Assembly: GCA_016709865.1 (NCBI GenBank)
Contig: JADJLX010000005.1
Coordinates: 1,116,001 to 1,180,000 of the forward strand
Source of the DNA: Bacteroidales bacterium
Lineage (GTDB): Bacteria; Bacteroidota; Bacteroidia; Bacteroidales; VadinHA17
Direction: 5' to 3'
Length of the DNA: 64,000 bases
Shown here: in pieces, positions 44,572-54,253 of the stretch
How positions within the stretch are numbered: position 1 is the stretch's first letter
Layout: every line of letters starts with the position of its first letter
Position numbers and translations under genes: made by a program
Notes under the pieces: generated by a model
The model's database searches: none
What the model was told of the DNA's origin: nothing
The model's input: the letters and a program-made list of their open reading frames with translations, nothing else

Positions 44572-45642
44572 TCAATTCTTTGATTCAAATTCTTTCATTG
44601 CACTAACAAGAGCTTCAACACTCTCTTTTGGCAAAGCATTGTAGGTGGAAGCCCGGAAACCTCCGGTTGAACGGTGTCCCTCAATACCTAGCAGACCCTT
44701 ACTCTTTGCAAAATCGGCAAATGGTTTCTCGAGCTCCTTGTAATTATCTGACATTACAAAACAAATATTCATGAGCGATCTGTCTTCCGGATCTACAATT
44801 GTGGGTCTGAATAGTTTATTTCTTTCAATCTCATTATAAAGAATGTTTGCCTTTTCAATATTCATTTTCTGGATAGCCTTTACGCCGCCAAGGTTCTTTA
44901 ACCAAACAAGTGTCTGCTGAGCTGCAAAAACAGCAAACACCGGAGGAGTATTGAACATAGACTCTCCTTTTATGTGCACCCTGTAATCGAGCATTGACGG
45001 AAGGGGACGGGTTACTTTCCCTAGAATATCTTCCTTAACAATAACAAACGCCACACCGGCTGGTGCCAGATTCTTCTGCGCCCCTCCGTAAATGAGAGCA
45101 TATTTTGAAATATCTACCGGACGGCTGAAGATATCTGATGACATGTCTGCCACAAGCGGAACCTTCGAATCCAGATCCTTCTTTATCTCAGTACCATAGA
45201 TTGTGTTATTAGTAGTAATATGAAAATAATCTGAATCGGCCGGTACTGTATAGTTCTTTGGTATATAATTGAATATTTTCTCTTTTGATGATGCCACTTC
45301 AGCAACTTCACCAAACAGTTTAGCCTCTTTCAGAGCTTTTCCTGCCCATTCACCGGTATTCAGGTAAGACGCTTTTTTCTCGAGCAGGTTCATTGGAACC
45401 ATTGCAAACTGCATGCTTGCGCCGCCACCGAGAAACAATACCTGGTAACCTGCCGGGATATCAAGCAATTCTTTGAAGAGAGCAATAGTGTCGTTCATGC
45501 ATGCTACAAATTCCTTGCTTCGATGAGATATCTCAAGAACCGATAGTCCAGACCCTGCAAAGTCTTTTATTCCTTCAATAGTCTTGTCAATAGTGTACTG
45601 TGGAAGAATTGAAGGACCTGCATAAAAGTTGTGTTTTTTCAT
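44572..45642 (-). CDS. serC: Phosphoserine aminotransferase
   Basis: The 356 residues convert 3-phosphohydroxypyruvate and glutamate to phosphoserine using PLP. Family motifs are [10 protein letters not shown] at the N terminus, [29 protein letters not shown], and the PLP Lys in [13 protein letters not shown]. The end has [17 protein letters not shown]. It is first in the serC-serA-DUF1015 operon. A candidate promoter lies about 52 bases upstream. Confidence 0.97.
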   Translation of the reverse strand: MKKHNFYAGPSILPQYTIDKTIEGIKDFAGSGLSVLEISHRSKEFVACMNDTIALFKELLDIPAGYQVLFLGGGASMQFAMVPMNLLEKKASYLNTGEWAGKALKEAKLFGEVAEVASSKEKIFNYIPKNYTVPADSDYFHITTNNTIYGTEIKKDLDSKVPLVADMSSDIFSRPVDISKYALIYGGAQKNLAPAGVAFVIVKEDILGKVTRPLPSMLDYRVHIKGESMFNTPPVFAVFAAQQTLVWLKNLGGVKAIQKMNIEKANILYNEIERNKLFRPTIVDPEDRSLMNICFVMSDNYKELEKPFADFAKSKGLLGIEGHRSTGGFRASTYNALPKESVEALVSAMKEFESKN

Positions 45643-45693
45643 ACTGAAATTTTTATCGTGAATTAATAATTGACTTTTTTAATTATACCATTA

Positions 45694-45701
45694 CAAATCT
45701 A
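45694..45701 (-). promoter_or_regulatory. Candidate -7 box for the serC operon
   Basis: TAGATTTG on the minus strand matches TAnnTTTG, 51 bases before the serC ATG; no -33 TTTG is seen at the right distance. Confidence 0.4.
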
Positions 45702-45744
45702 TAAAAGGCTGCACTGTTAATAAAATAACAGAACAGATACAAAA

Positions 45745-46466
45745 TTACGAAACATTATCTATAAGGATGCCATTTTTTATTACCGGTATCTTCCTGGTAA
45801 AATCAGCTGTAATACAGAACTGTAAACAATCATCAAGACCTTTATCCCGCAGTCTTGTTCTCTGTGCAGCTTTTTCGATGTAACCCGGAAGGTCATTCTT
45901 TGCCATTTGCCAGAGATCCATGGCTGCCAGGGTTGAGTCACAGATAGTCGTGAACAGACCACATTTCATGAGTCTCTCAGCTATTGCACCTGCACAAACA
46001 GTATCTTCAAGATTAAACCTGTTCTTCCATCCGGCACAAAATAGTACTACATCTCTGTCCTGAGCCACCAACCATTCTGACAGTGCACTGAGATTAAGAA
46101 AAGATCCAATGACAGTACGAAAAGCGGAGGAAGCGATATTTATAATGCCGGTTCCATTTGTTGTGCTGTAAACAATCGTTTTGCCCCCGACTTTATCACT
46201 TGTGAAATTAAAGGGAGAGTTTCCGAAGTCAGCAAAATCCAGAACGAAACCATCGCGTTCAGCTGCAACAAGATAACCACGCGACTTATACTCCCTTGCC
46301 TCAGAAACTTCAGCAACAGGTATTATCTCCCGGGCACCGTTCTCAAAAGCAGTGCATATGGCTGAGGAAGCCCGCAAAATGTCAATAATAACCACTATTG
46401 AATCATTATGGGTATCCTTTTCATACAATGCCGGCGAGAAACAGGTCTCAAGATTTCTTTTGCCAT
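45745..46466 (-). CDS. ComB-like 2-phosphosulfolactate phosphatase, apparent frameshift near start
   Basis: The main frame (to 46428, where only a TTG is available) reads VVIIDILRASSAICTAFENG, STTNGTGII and FCAGWKNRFNLEDTVCAGAI, the ComB family of Mg-dependent phosphatases first known from coenzyme M synthesis. The expected N terminus, CFSPALYEKD, is in frame upstream but has no start codon. An ATG at 46466 lies one base out of frame: adding one A to the A4 run (plus-strand T4, 46458-46461) gives MAKRNLETCFSPALYEK. So a base is missing, either in the read or in the genome. The natural substrate in Bacteroidota is not established. Confidence 0.88.
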
Positions 46467-46480
46467 AAAAGGTTAAGTTT

Positions 46481-46559
46481 CTTAGTGTTTCTTAGAGCCT
46501 TGGAGTCTTGGTGGCATTTTTAGCCACAAAGGCACGAAGACACCAAGTAACACAAAGAG
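46481..46559. repeat. Imperfect inverted repeat of CTTNGNG type
   Basis: Left arm 46481-46515 (CTTAGTGTTTCTTAGAGCCT, then TGGAGTCTTGGTGGC) and right arm 46523-46559 (GCCACAAAGGCACGAAGACA, then CCAAGTAACACAAAGAG) are partial reverse complements with a 7-base loop. CTT-G-G triplets recur along each arm. It lies between comB-like and gcvT, both on the minus strand. Confidence 0.75.
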
Positions 46560-46592
46560 TTTAGTAAAGCAACCAAAGACAGTCATTAAATT

Positions 46593-47699
46593 CTAACTCG
46601 CTTTATAAATGGGTAAATCTACAATCTGAGCTTTGAGATCTTTATTTCTGATGCGGATGAATATTTCCGTTCCGGTTTTCCAGTATCCTTTATTAAGGTA
46701 AGCCATTCCGATACCCTGCTTCATCATTGGTGACATTGTTCCGGAAGTTACCTCCCCTATTATCTCACCTGAGACGTTTACAACTTCGTAATGTTGTCTT
46801 GGAATTCCGCGGTCGATCATCACAAATCCTTTCAGCCTTTTGCTCACACCCTCTTCCTTCTGATTGAAAAGCAGTGCTTTGTCAATGAAGTTCTTTTCAT
46901 TTGTGAACTTTGTTATCCATCCCAAACCTGCTTCAATAGGAGAAGTCTCATCATTAATATCATTACCATACAGGCAGAAACCCATTTCGAGACGAAGTGT
47001 ATCCCTGGCTCCCAAACCAATTGGTCTGATGCCAAACTCTTTTCCGGCTTCAAAAACGGCCTTCCAAAGTTTCGGGCCATCTTCATTCTTAACATAAATC
47101 TCACATCCGCCTGCTCCGGTGTAGCCTGTGGTAGAAAAGATTACATCTTTGATACCTGCAAATTCGATAACTTTGAAAGTGTAATACTCCATATCCTCAA
47201 CAGAAGATGTCGTAAGTTTCTGCATTGCTTTAAGCGCAAGCGGTCCCTGAACAGCGAGCTGGGCAAGTTCATCTGAAGCATTTATAAGCTCCTTCCCTGC
47301 TGAAATGTTAAATTTCGGAGCATTTTTAACGCACCAGTTCCAGTCTTTTTCAATATTTGCGGCATTTACAACAAGAAGATACTTCTCCTTATTATACCTG
47401 TATACAAGAAGATCATCAACAATGCCACCTTTTCCGTTGGGGAAGCATGAGTACTGGATCTTGCCGTCGAAAAGAGCTGACACATCATTGGAAGTTATAT
47501 GCTGAAGATAATCAAGAGCCGAAGGACCTGTCACCCAGAATTCTCCCATATGTGAAACATCGAAGACACCAATTTTTTCCCTTACAGTTATATGCTCTTC
47601 ATTTATACCGAAGTATTCAACGGGCATGTTATATCCGGCAAAAGGCACCATTTTGGCACCTGCTTCCTGATGAAATTTAGTAAATGCTGTGTTTTTCAT
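46593..47699 (-). CDS. gcvT: Glycine cleavage system aminomethyltransferase (T protein)
   Basis: From the ATG at 47699 the protein has 368 residues; a TTG-initiated upstream extension (to 47735) reads [12 protein letters not shown] and is not family-like. The family marks are [62 protein letters not shown] and the C-terminal [20 protein letters not shown]. It passes the methylene carbon of glycine to tetrahydrofolate. No gcvH or gcvP lies in the window; separate gcv genes are usual in this phylum. Confidence 0.96.
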   Translation of the reverse strand: MKNTAFTKFHQEAGAKMVPFAGYNMPVEYFGINEEHITVREKIGVFDVSHMGEFWVTGPSALDYLQHITSNDVSALFDGKIQYSCFPNGKGGIVDDLLVYRYNKEKYLLVVNAANIEKDWNWCVKNAPKFNISAGKELINASDELAQLAVQGPLALKAMQKLTTSSVEDMEYYTFKVIEFAGIKDVIFSTTGYTGAGGCEIYVKNEDGPKLWKAVFEAGKEFGIRPIGLGARDTLRLEMGFCLYGNDINDETSPIEAGLGWITKFTNEKNFIDKALLFNQKEEGVSKRLKGFVMIDRGIPRQHYEVVNVSGEIIGEVTSGTMSPMMKQGIGMAYLNKGYWKTGTEIFIRIRNKDLKAQIVDLPIYKAS

Positions 47700-47793
47700 T
47701 AATATCTTTTTAAATAATACAAAATTCAAGGGCACTCAGAAATAGATTTTCCACAAAGCAAACAAATAGTTTCCTAATAAAATCTGATGATTA

Positions 47794-49908
47794 TCAGAAT
47801 TCGAGAATTTTGAATTCAACCCTTCTGTTTTTTGCTCGTCCCTGGGGTGTGGCATTTTCTGTAACAGGCTGGAGAGATCCGAATCCTTTGTATTCCATTC
47901 TCGTTCTGTCGATACCTTTCTGAACAAGATACTCAACCACTGCCTTAGCCCTGTCTTCAGACAGCTTAAAATTAATCGGCTCACTGCCAGTTTTATCTGT
48001 GTGCCCGGATATTTCAATCTTCATTTCAGCGTTTTCTTTCATTATATTCAAAAGTCTGTCAAGTTCAGCATATGAACCTGCAGTCAGAATTGACTTGCCT
48101 GTCTCAAAAAGGATATTATTCAATACTACTTTTTTCCCTACCTTGACCTTTATGAGGTCTATATTAAGATTGTATGTATCCTTCATCCAGTTTGCCGGAA
48201 CATCAATCCTTTTCATATCTGAAAGAAATCCTGAAGCACGCAGCTCCAGCTTGTATGATTTCTTTTCAGGAAGCTTAATCCTGTAACTTCCGTCAATATC
48301 AGAACTCGCACTTGTCACGAGTACAGAATCAGTCTTCATGTCGACAATATCCATTTTAGCCATTACCGGTTCCCCGCTCTCAGAGTCAGAAATCTTCCCC
48401 ACAAGATAGAGGCCGGTTTCCTTAACCGGCTCAGGCTGAACAACGGGAACTACAGGTGGCGGCGGCGCAACCTCTTTTACAACTACAACAGTATCTCTTA
48501 TTACAATAGTATCTTTTACCGGAGGAGGTGGCGGAGGGGGTGGTGGTAAAACTACTGCAACCGGTTCCGGAGGAAGTAATTTACCGGAGTAAATGTCGAG
48601 GCCTCCGATACCTCCGCTGCGGTTTGAAACAAAATAGAAGGTACTGTCTTCTGCAGGTGCAGGGTAAAAAAACAATTCATCCCAGGGTGTATTAACCGGA
48701 TAACCGAAATTTTTGACACTATCCCACTCACCCACAGGATCTTTTACGCAATAAAAAATATCAAATCCGCCAATTGAGTTATGTCCCTTTGAACTAAAGA
48801 AAAGGGTATCACCGGTTCTTGAGAACCTTACTGATTCTTCGTCATAAATTGTATTAATTTTTGGACCAGCGTTCTGTGGTTTGGACCATTTCCTTTCCGA
48901 CATTCTCTTAATGAAATAGATATCCTTTCCACCGGCATTATCTTTCCTGCTGTCAGTAACAAAGTATATTTCATTTCCTGACGGACTAAACGAAAATGAT
49001 GTCTCAGATCCATTGCTGTTTATCGGATAAGGAAGTGCCACAGGAGCCCGCCATTCGCCTTTCCTGTTTGTTGTCACCATTTTAATGTCGCCACCATTCT
49101 CGTACCCTGCATAAATAAAGAGCCGGGTTCTGAGAGGATCTATATACAACGGGGTTTCACAATATTTTGTTACCAGGTTTTTACCGGCAGGAAGTGCCTG
49201 ACTCCATGTCCCGTTAATTATATTGGACACAAAAATATTCTCATCAAATTTGGTATCATCGTATCTTTTTCCCGACCTGGGGATCTGACGTCTCGATCCA
49301 AAATAAATAATATTTCCGTCTGCAGTAAAAATCTCAGAATAATCGTCAGCATTTGAGTTAATATTGGCTCCGGCATTCTCAATTTTAACCCTCAGGGTGT
49401 CCTGTGTAATACTTATTGCATTATTGGATTGCTCTGCAATTATTTTTGCCAGGGCAACATCCCTCTTGTCTTTCTTACCGGCTGAACCAACAAAAGCATT
49501 CAGTTTTTCAATAGCATCTGTGTACCTCCCGGCGTAATGCAGAGCCCTTCCGGCATAAAACAAAATATCATCGGTTACATCCGGTTTTACTTCAAGTGCT
49601 TTCAATAAAAAACCTGCAGCTTCTTCCTTATTGTCTGAAAGAAGCGCCGATACACCTGTTTTATAGTTTAACTCAGGATTTGAATTATTATAGACCAAAG
49701 CTTTAATATATTCATCATAGGCAAAAGAGTACCATACACCTCCAATCTGAAAATAATCATCCCCGTCTTTTACATGCTTCCATGCTTCCTTATAGCCTTG
49801 TTTGTCAGCTTTGAATTCTCTCTTTTTGATCGAGACATCCGTTTGTGCATCTAAAACCAGTGTATTAAATATTAAGAAGATAAGCAGGTATTTCAAAACA
49901 TTTCGCAT
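47794..49908 (-). CDS. OmpA-family outer membrane-associated protein (TPR, propeller, CNA-B, OmpA; PorE-like layout)
   Basis: 704 residues with a signal peptide ending VLDAQ, no lipobox. The N-terminal part has TPR-like helices (KHVKDGDDYFQIGG to about 150), followed by a PD40/WD40-like propeller (about 170-430; FSPSGNEIYFVTDSR, FSRTGDTLFFSS, FYFVSNRSGGIGGLDIY). A proline-rich linker with nine Pro follows, then a CNA-B/carboxypeptidase-regulatory fold, and last an OmpA domain that binds peptidoglycan (EISGHTDKTGSEPINFKLSE, then RAKAVVEYL). The order equals PorE of the type IX secretion system, but PorE is a lipoprotein and paralogues are many, so identity with PorE is uncertain. Confidence 0.9.
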   Translation of the reverse strand: MRNVLKYLLIFLIFNTLVLDAQTDVSIKKREFKADKQGYKEAWKHVKDGDDYFQIGGVWYSFAYDEYIKALVYNNSNPELNYKTGVSALLSDNKEEAAGFLLKALEVKPDVTDDILFYAGRALHYAGRYTDAIEKLNAFVGSAGKKDKRDVALAKIIAEQSNNAISITQDTLRVKIENAGANINSNADDYSEIFTADGNIIYFGSRRQIPRSGKRYDDTKFDENIFVSNIINGTWSQALPAGKNLVTKYCETPLYIDPLRTRLFIYAGYENGGDIKMVTTNRKGEWRAPVALPYPINSNGSETSFSFSPSGNEIYFVTDSRKDNAGGKDIYFIKRMSERKWSKPQNAGPKINTIYDEESVRFSRTGDTLFFSSKGHNSIGGFDIFYCVKDPVGEWDSVKNFGYPVNTPWDELFFYPAPAEDSTFYFVSNRSGGIGGLDIYSGKLLPPEPVAVVLPPPPPPPPPVKDTIVIRDTVVVVKEVAPPPPVVPVVQPEPVKETGLYLVGKISDSESGEPVMAKMDIVDMKTDSVLVTSASSDIDGSYRIKLPEKKSYKLELRASGFLSDMKRIDVPANWMKDTYNLNIDLIKVKVGKKVVLNNILFETGKSILTAGSYAELDRLLNIMKENAEMKIEISGHTDKTGSEPINFKLSEDRAKAVVEYLVQKGIDRTRMEYKGFGSLQPVTENATPQGRAKNRRVEFKILEF

Positions 49909-49999
49909 ATTCTCCGGATTTTATCACTATAAAAGTAGCACTATTTCGGTTATTAAAAACAGATGTATAATATTTTAGGTAGGGTATCTAATTCCCTTC

Positions 50000-50033
50000 T
50001 TTGGAAAATATTTTATTAAAATTACTATATTTG
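50000..50033 (+). promoter_or_regulatory. Bacteroidota-type promoter for the HPt-STAS operon
   Basis: TTTG (50000-50003) and TATATTTG (50026-50033) are 22 bases apart, near the TTTG-N19-21-TAnnTTTG rule, about 50 bases before the HPt gene start. Confidence 0.55.
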
Positions 50034-50084
50034 TTTCATATTCTTTGCGATCTGTATTGTACTTAATCTAATCCCCCGTAGGTT

Positions 50085-50435
50085 ATGAATTACAAGTTCA
50101 TAAACACTGACTATCTTAATTCTGTATCAGGCGGCGATCGTGACATTTCCGGCGAAATCATAAATATGTTCAGGGATCAGGCTATAGAGATCCATGAGGA
50201 AATGATACTTAATTTATCCAAAAAGAATTATCCATACCTGGGTCAGCTCGCTCACAAAGCTAAGTCGTCTGTAGCTATAATGGGAATGAACGACCTTGCT
50301 GCAATGCTAAAAACATTTGAACTTCAGGCAAAAGACGGAAGTGAATCAGATTTGTACGAATCTTATATTGAGAGGTTCAAATCGGATACAGATGCAGCAG
50401 TGATTGAACTGGATGATTATTTAAATAAACTGTAA
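50085..50435 (+). CDS. Histidine phosphotransfer (HPt) protein
   Basis: The 116 residues form a four-helix bundle with the HPt motif QLAHKAKSSVAIMGM; His57 is the expected phospho-acceptor. It probably shuttles phosphate between a hybrid kinase and a response regulator. No kinase is adjacent; the hybrid kinase at 5664-9827 is in the same window but about 40 kb away. The STAS gene follows by 12 bases, so the pair is an operon. Confidence 0.9.
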   Translation: MNYKFINTDYLNSVSGGDRDISGEIINMFRDQAIEIHEEMILNLSKKNYPYLGQLAHKAKSSVAIMGMNDLAAMLKTFELQAKDGSESDLYESYIERFKSDTDAAVIELDDYLNKL

Positions 50436-50447
50436 AACAGAAATTGA

Positions 50448-50783
50448 ATGATCAGTATTGAAAAAAAGGATAAGATTGATGTTATATCCTTCTCTGTCAA
50501 TAGAATAAATGCACTCATAACTGATGAAATCAGAGATGGCATAACAAAAGTCTTTGATAATTCAAATTCAAAAGTAATTATAGATCTTAAAGGTGTTGAG
50601 TACATCGACAGTTCGGGCTTTGGTTGTTTCCTGTCGGTAATGAAAACCGCCAGAAATAATTACGGAGTCCTGAAGTTTGCCAATCCCGAACCAAATGTGA
50701 CAGAGCTTTTCCATACGCTTCATCTTCATACTGTTTTCCAGATCTACGATGACATGGATACCTGTATAAGATCATTCAAATAA
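50448..50783 (+). CDS. STAS-domain anti-sigma factor antagonist
   Basis: The 111 residues match SpoIIAA/RsbV-type STAS proteins: VIIDLKGVEYIDSSGFGCFL contains the conserved DSSG with the phosphorylatable Ser (Ser55 or Ser56). Such proteins switch partners depending on Ser phosphorylation. No RsbW-like kinase or PP2C phosphatase is adjacent, but SiaB and SiaC homologues, which use the same logic, are about 7 kb downstream. The stop is 3 bases from that of clpB. Confidence 0.93.
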   Translation: MISIEKKDKIDVISFSVNRINALITDEIRDGITKVFDNSNSKVIIDLKGVEYIDSSGFGCFLSVMKTARNNYGVLKFANPEPNVTELFHTLHLHTVFQIYDDMDTCIRSFK

Positions 50784-50786
50784 GTA

Positions 50787-53387
50787 TCATGGCGTATTCC
50801 GGTTGGTAAATTCAAGCTGGTCATTCTTTACTCCGATTATTACATTACCATCCTTTAGAACAGTACCCCCTATTATCTTTTTTGATAGTTCATTTACAAT
50901 TGCCTTCTGTATTAACCTCTTAACCGGTCTGGCTCCTGATTGCGGATCGTATCCCTGCTTTGCCAGCCAGTCAATGGCATCGTCAGTTACGACGATTTTC
51001 ACTTTATATTCTTCAAGCGTCCGCCCTATCGAGGAGAGCTGAAGTTTAACAATCTGCCTTATCTGGTCATATGTCAAGGGTTTGAACATAACTATTTCAT
51101 CAACTCTGTTAAGAAACTCAGGACGGAGGGATCTTCTTAGCAACAGAAAGATTTCCTGTCGAAGCTCCTCTGCTTCTTTTTCATTCAATTCATTGTTTAA
51201 GCTATCCATTCTTTCTCTGATGATGTCTGATCCCAGATTAGAGGTCATAATAACTATGACATTTCTGAAGTTAACAGTCCGCCCCTTGTTATCAGTAAGC
51301 CTTCCTTCATCAAGAACCTGAAGCAGGAGATTAAATATGTCGGGATGGGCTTTTTCAATTTCGTCAAGAAGAACAACAGAATATGGTTTATGTCTTACAG
51401 CCTCAGTGAGCTGTCCTCCTTCATCATAACCAATATATCCCGGAGGTGCGCCTATAAGCCTTGAAACAGAGTGTCTCTCCTGATATTCCGACATATCAAT
51501 CCGGGTCATAAGGTTCTCATCATTAAAAAGAAAACCGGCAAGTGCTCTTGCAAGTTCAGTTTTTCCAACACCTGTAGTTCCAATAAAAATAAATGACCCA
51601 ACAGGCCGTTTCTGGTCCTGCAAACCGGCACGTGATCTTCTTACGGCATCAGCAACAGCCTCAATTGCTTCATCCTGACCAACTACCCTCTTATGTAACT
51701 CATCTTCAAGCCTAAGTAACTTTTCCTTTTCACTCTCAAGCATTCTGGTTACCGGAATCCCAGTCCACTTTGATACAATAGCAGCAATATCTTCAGATCT
51801 TACCTCTTCCTGGATTAAAGATCCTTTTTTTCTTTTTTTCTCTATTTCATGCTTCAGTGAGTTAATTTCCTTTTCGACTTCAACTATTTTACCATACCGT
51901 AACTCAGCAACCCGTCCATAATCACCAGTTCTTTCTGCTTGCTCTGCTTCAAATCGCATTGATTCCACAGCCTCTTTTTTCGACTGAACCTTATCAATCA
52001 TCTCTTTCTCTGCTTTCCAGTCGGCTTTAAGACTATCTCTTCTGGATTGCATATCAGCAAGTTCCCGTGAAATCTTATCAAATTTAATAGTATCACCATC
52101 TCTTCTGAGAGCTTCTTTTTCAATTTCAAGACGGGTAATAGTCCTCTCAGCCTCATCAATCTCTTCGGGGACCGAGTTCATTTCAAGTTTCAGTCTGGAA
52201 GCTGCTTCATCAATAAGGTCTATAGCTTTATCCGGAAGGAAACGATCAGTTATATATCTTGTTGACAGATCTACAGCAGAAATAAGTGCCTCATCCCTGA
52301 TAATGACCTTATGATGGGTTTCATATTTCTCCCGTATACCTCTGAGTATAGATATGGAATCTGCTCTGTCTGGTTCATCAACCATTACAACCTGAAATCT
52401 CCGTTCAAGAGCTTTGTCTTTTTCAAAATATTTCTGATATTCATTCAGAGTAGTTGCTCCGATTGCTCTAAGCTCCCCTCTGGCAAGAGCAGGTTTTAGG
52501 ATATTAGCTGCGTCCATTGCTCCATCGGATTTACCCGCACCTACGAGAGTGTGAATCTCATCAATAAACAATACAATCTCTCCGTTTGATCCTATGACCT
52601 CATTTACAACTGCTTTTAACCGTTCTTCAAATTCACCTTTATATTTTGCACCAGCTATCAGGGCACCCATGTCGAGCGAGTAAATAACCTTTGATTTTAT
52701 ATCTTCAGGTACATCCATCCTGATTATCCTATGTGCCAGTCCTTCCGCAATAGCTGTCTTTCCTACTCCAGGTTCACCAATAAGCAGCGGATTGTTTTTG
52801 GTACGTCTTGTCAGAATCTGTAAAATTCTTCGAATCTCATCATCCCTTCCTATAACGGGATCAAGCTTGCCAGACCTGGCTCTCTCATTCAGATTAATAG
52901 CATACCTGTTAAGTGAGTCGAAAGTATCATCAGAGGTCTGTGATTCCACTTTAGCACCTTTTCTTAATTCAGTTATGGCAGCCATCAGCATTTTTTGTGT
53001 TACTCCCCGATCCTGAAGAATATGGGATACCCTGTCTCCGGTATCAAGTATGCCCATTATAAGATGTTCTGCTGAAACGAATTTATCTTTCATCTTAGCT
53101 GCATGATCCGATGCTTTTCTTAAAGCCTCAGAAAATGCTGCAGATACATATGGCTCGGCTCCTGATACTTTTGGGAAAGTCAATATAAGTTTATCTGTCT
53201 CCTTTTGAATTACTGATGGATCAACACCTGATTTTCCAAAAAGAAAATCAGTAATACTTTCCGCTTCATTCATGATTCCTTTAAGAAGATGAGCGCATTC
53301 AATTGTCTGCTGACCATTTGCCCCTGCAATATTAAATGCCTGCTGAACAGACTCCTGTGCCTTTAAAGTAAAATTATCAAGATTCAT
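50787..53387 (-). CDS. clpB: ATP-dependent disaggregase ClpB
   Basis: This 866-residue Hsp104/ClpB hexameric AAA+ disaggregase works with DnaK. In order: Clp N domain (1-145), first AAA+ module with [15 protein letters not shown] and [14 protein letters not shown], the coiled-coil M domain (about 400-530, [16 protein letters not shown]), and second AAA+ module with [15 protein letters not shown], ending in a D2-small domain. The M domain separates it from ClpA/ClpC. Regulation by heat shock is expected, but no CIRCE or other operator is recognised in the 199-base upstream gap. Confidence 0.97.
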   Translation of the reverse strand: MNLDNFTLKAQESVQQAFNIAGANGQQTIECAHLLKGIMNEAESITDFLFGKSGVDPSVIQKETDKLILTFPKVSGAEPYVSAAFSEALRKASDHAAKMKDKFVSAEHLIMGILDTGDRVSHILQDRGVTQKMLMAAITELRKGAKVESQTSDDTFDSLNRYAINLNERARSGKLDPVIGRDDEIRRILQILTRRTKNNPLLIGEPGVGKTAIAEGLAHRIIRMDVPEDIKSKVIYSLDMGALIAGAKYKGEFEERLKAVVNEVIGSNGEIVLFIDEIHTLVGAGKSDGAMDAANILKPALARGELRAIGATTLNEYQKYFEKDKALERRFQVVMVDEPDRADSISILRGIREKYETHHKVIIRDEALISAVDLSTRYITDRFLPDKAIDLIDEAASRLKLEMNSVPEEIDEAERTITRLEIEKEALRRDGDTIKFDKISRELADMQSRRDSLKADWKAEKEMIDKVQSKKEAVESMRFEAEQAERTGDYGRVAELRYGKIVEVEKEINSLKHEIEKKRKKGSLIQEEVRSEDIAAIVSKWTGIPVTRMLESEKEKLLRLEDELHKRVVGQDEAIEAVADAVRRSRAGLQDQKRPVGSFIFIGTTGVGKTELARALAGFLFNDENLMTRIDMSEYQERHSVSRLIGAPPGYIGYDEGGQLTEAVRHKPYSVVLLDEIEKAHPDIFNLLLQVLDEGRLTDNKGRTVNFRNVIVIMTSNLGSDIIRERMDSLNNELNEKEAEELRQEIFLLLRRSLRPEFLNRVDEIVMFKPLTYDQIRQIVKLQLSSIGRTLEEYKVKIVVTDDAIDWLAKQGYDPQSGARPVKRLIQKAIVNELSKKIIGGTVLKDGNVIIGVKNDQLEFTNRNTP

Positions 53388-53519
53388 TTGAATATGTTTT
53401 ACAACACATATGCAATTTTTTTGCCATTGCCATTATCTGCATTAAAATTGCCTTTTTGACATCTATAAAACTACATAAAGTGTCAAACTGACAAGTTAGC
53501 TTTAGTCAAATGGTTATAC

Positions 53520-53527
53520 TATATTTG
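53520..53527 (+). promoter_or_regulatory. Candidate -7 box for the flavin reductase gene
   Basis: TATATTTG matches TAnnTTTG, 59 bases before the ATG at 53587. A TTTAG at about the -33 distance (53501) is only a partial match. Confidence 0.4.
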
Positions 53528-53586
53528 AATCTGTGATTTAAGGTGTCAGTAAATCAGTCAAAATAGTACACGTAAATTGAACAATT

Positions 53587-54168
53587 ATGAGTAAGGTAGT
53601 CTGGAAACCGGGAACAATGATCTATCCCCTTCCTGCTGTTATGGTGAGCTGTGGATCTGTATCTGAAGAGTACAATATTATAACTGTCTCATGGACAGGC
53701 ACTATCTGCACTGATCCTGCAATGTGTTATATTTCAGTCAGGCCTGAAAGACACTCATATGAAATAATAAAAAAAAATCGTGAATTTGTAATTAACCTTA
53801 CCACAAAAGAGCTGGCATTTGCAACCGACTGGTGCGGTGTGAAATCAGGCAGTAAATTCAATAAATTTAAAGAGATGGGCTTAACCCCGGTACCGGCTTC
53901 AAAAATAAAGGCACCTTTAATAAAGGAATCACCTGTGAATATTGAGTGCATTGTAAAAGAGATTAAAGAATTAGGCTCGCATCACATGTTTATCTCTGAA
54001 GTAGTTGCAGTAAATGCTGAAGAAAAGTATATTGACAGTAAAAGTGGCCTGTTTAAACTAAATGAAGCTACTCCGTTATGCTATTCACACGGCAAGTATT
54101 ATGAAACTGGTCCACTGGTAGGTAAATTCGGATTTTCTGTTGAGAAGAAAACAAAAGGCAAAGGTTAA
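53587..54168 (+). CDS. Flavin reductase family (FMN-binding split barrel) protein
   Basis: 193 residues of the flavin reductase-like/FMN-binding split barrel family: YPLPAVMVSCGSVSEEYNII, the SVRPERHSYEII segment and EFVINLTTKELAFATDWCG. It binds FMN and may reduce flavin or an unknown substrate with NAD(P)H. It stands between the divergent clpB and the ABC transporter gene, with its own candidate promoter. The partner oxygenase is not visible. Confidence 0.9.
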   Translation: MSKVVWKPGTMIYPLPAVMVSCGSVSEEYNIITVSWTGTICTDPAMCYISVRPERHSYEIIKKNREFVINLTTKELAFATDWCGVKSGSKFNKFKEMGLTPVPASKIKAPLIKESPVNIECIVKEIKELGSHHMFISEVVAVNAEEKYIDSKSGLFKLNEATPLCYSHGKYYETGPLVGKFGFSVEKKTKGKG

Positions 54169-54253
54169 TAATAAGGTAAAAACTATATCATTGATTTTTT
54201 GTACCAAATAACTAATTTCATATCTTCATTGCCGGAATTTAAAGTGACTAACT

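Noticed and set aside
46791-47276. Open frame opposite gcvT
   Set aside because: It is antisense to a complete aminomethyltransferase and reads like random antisense protein.
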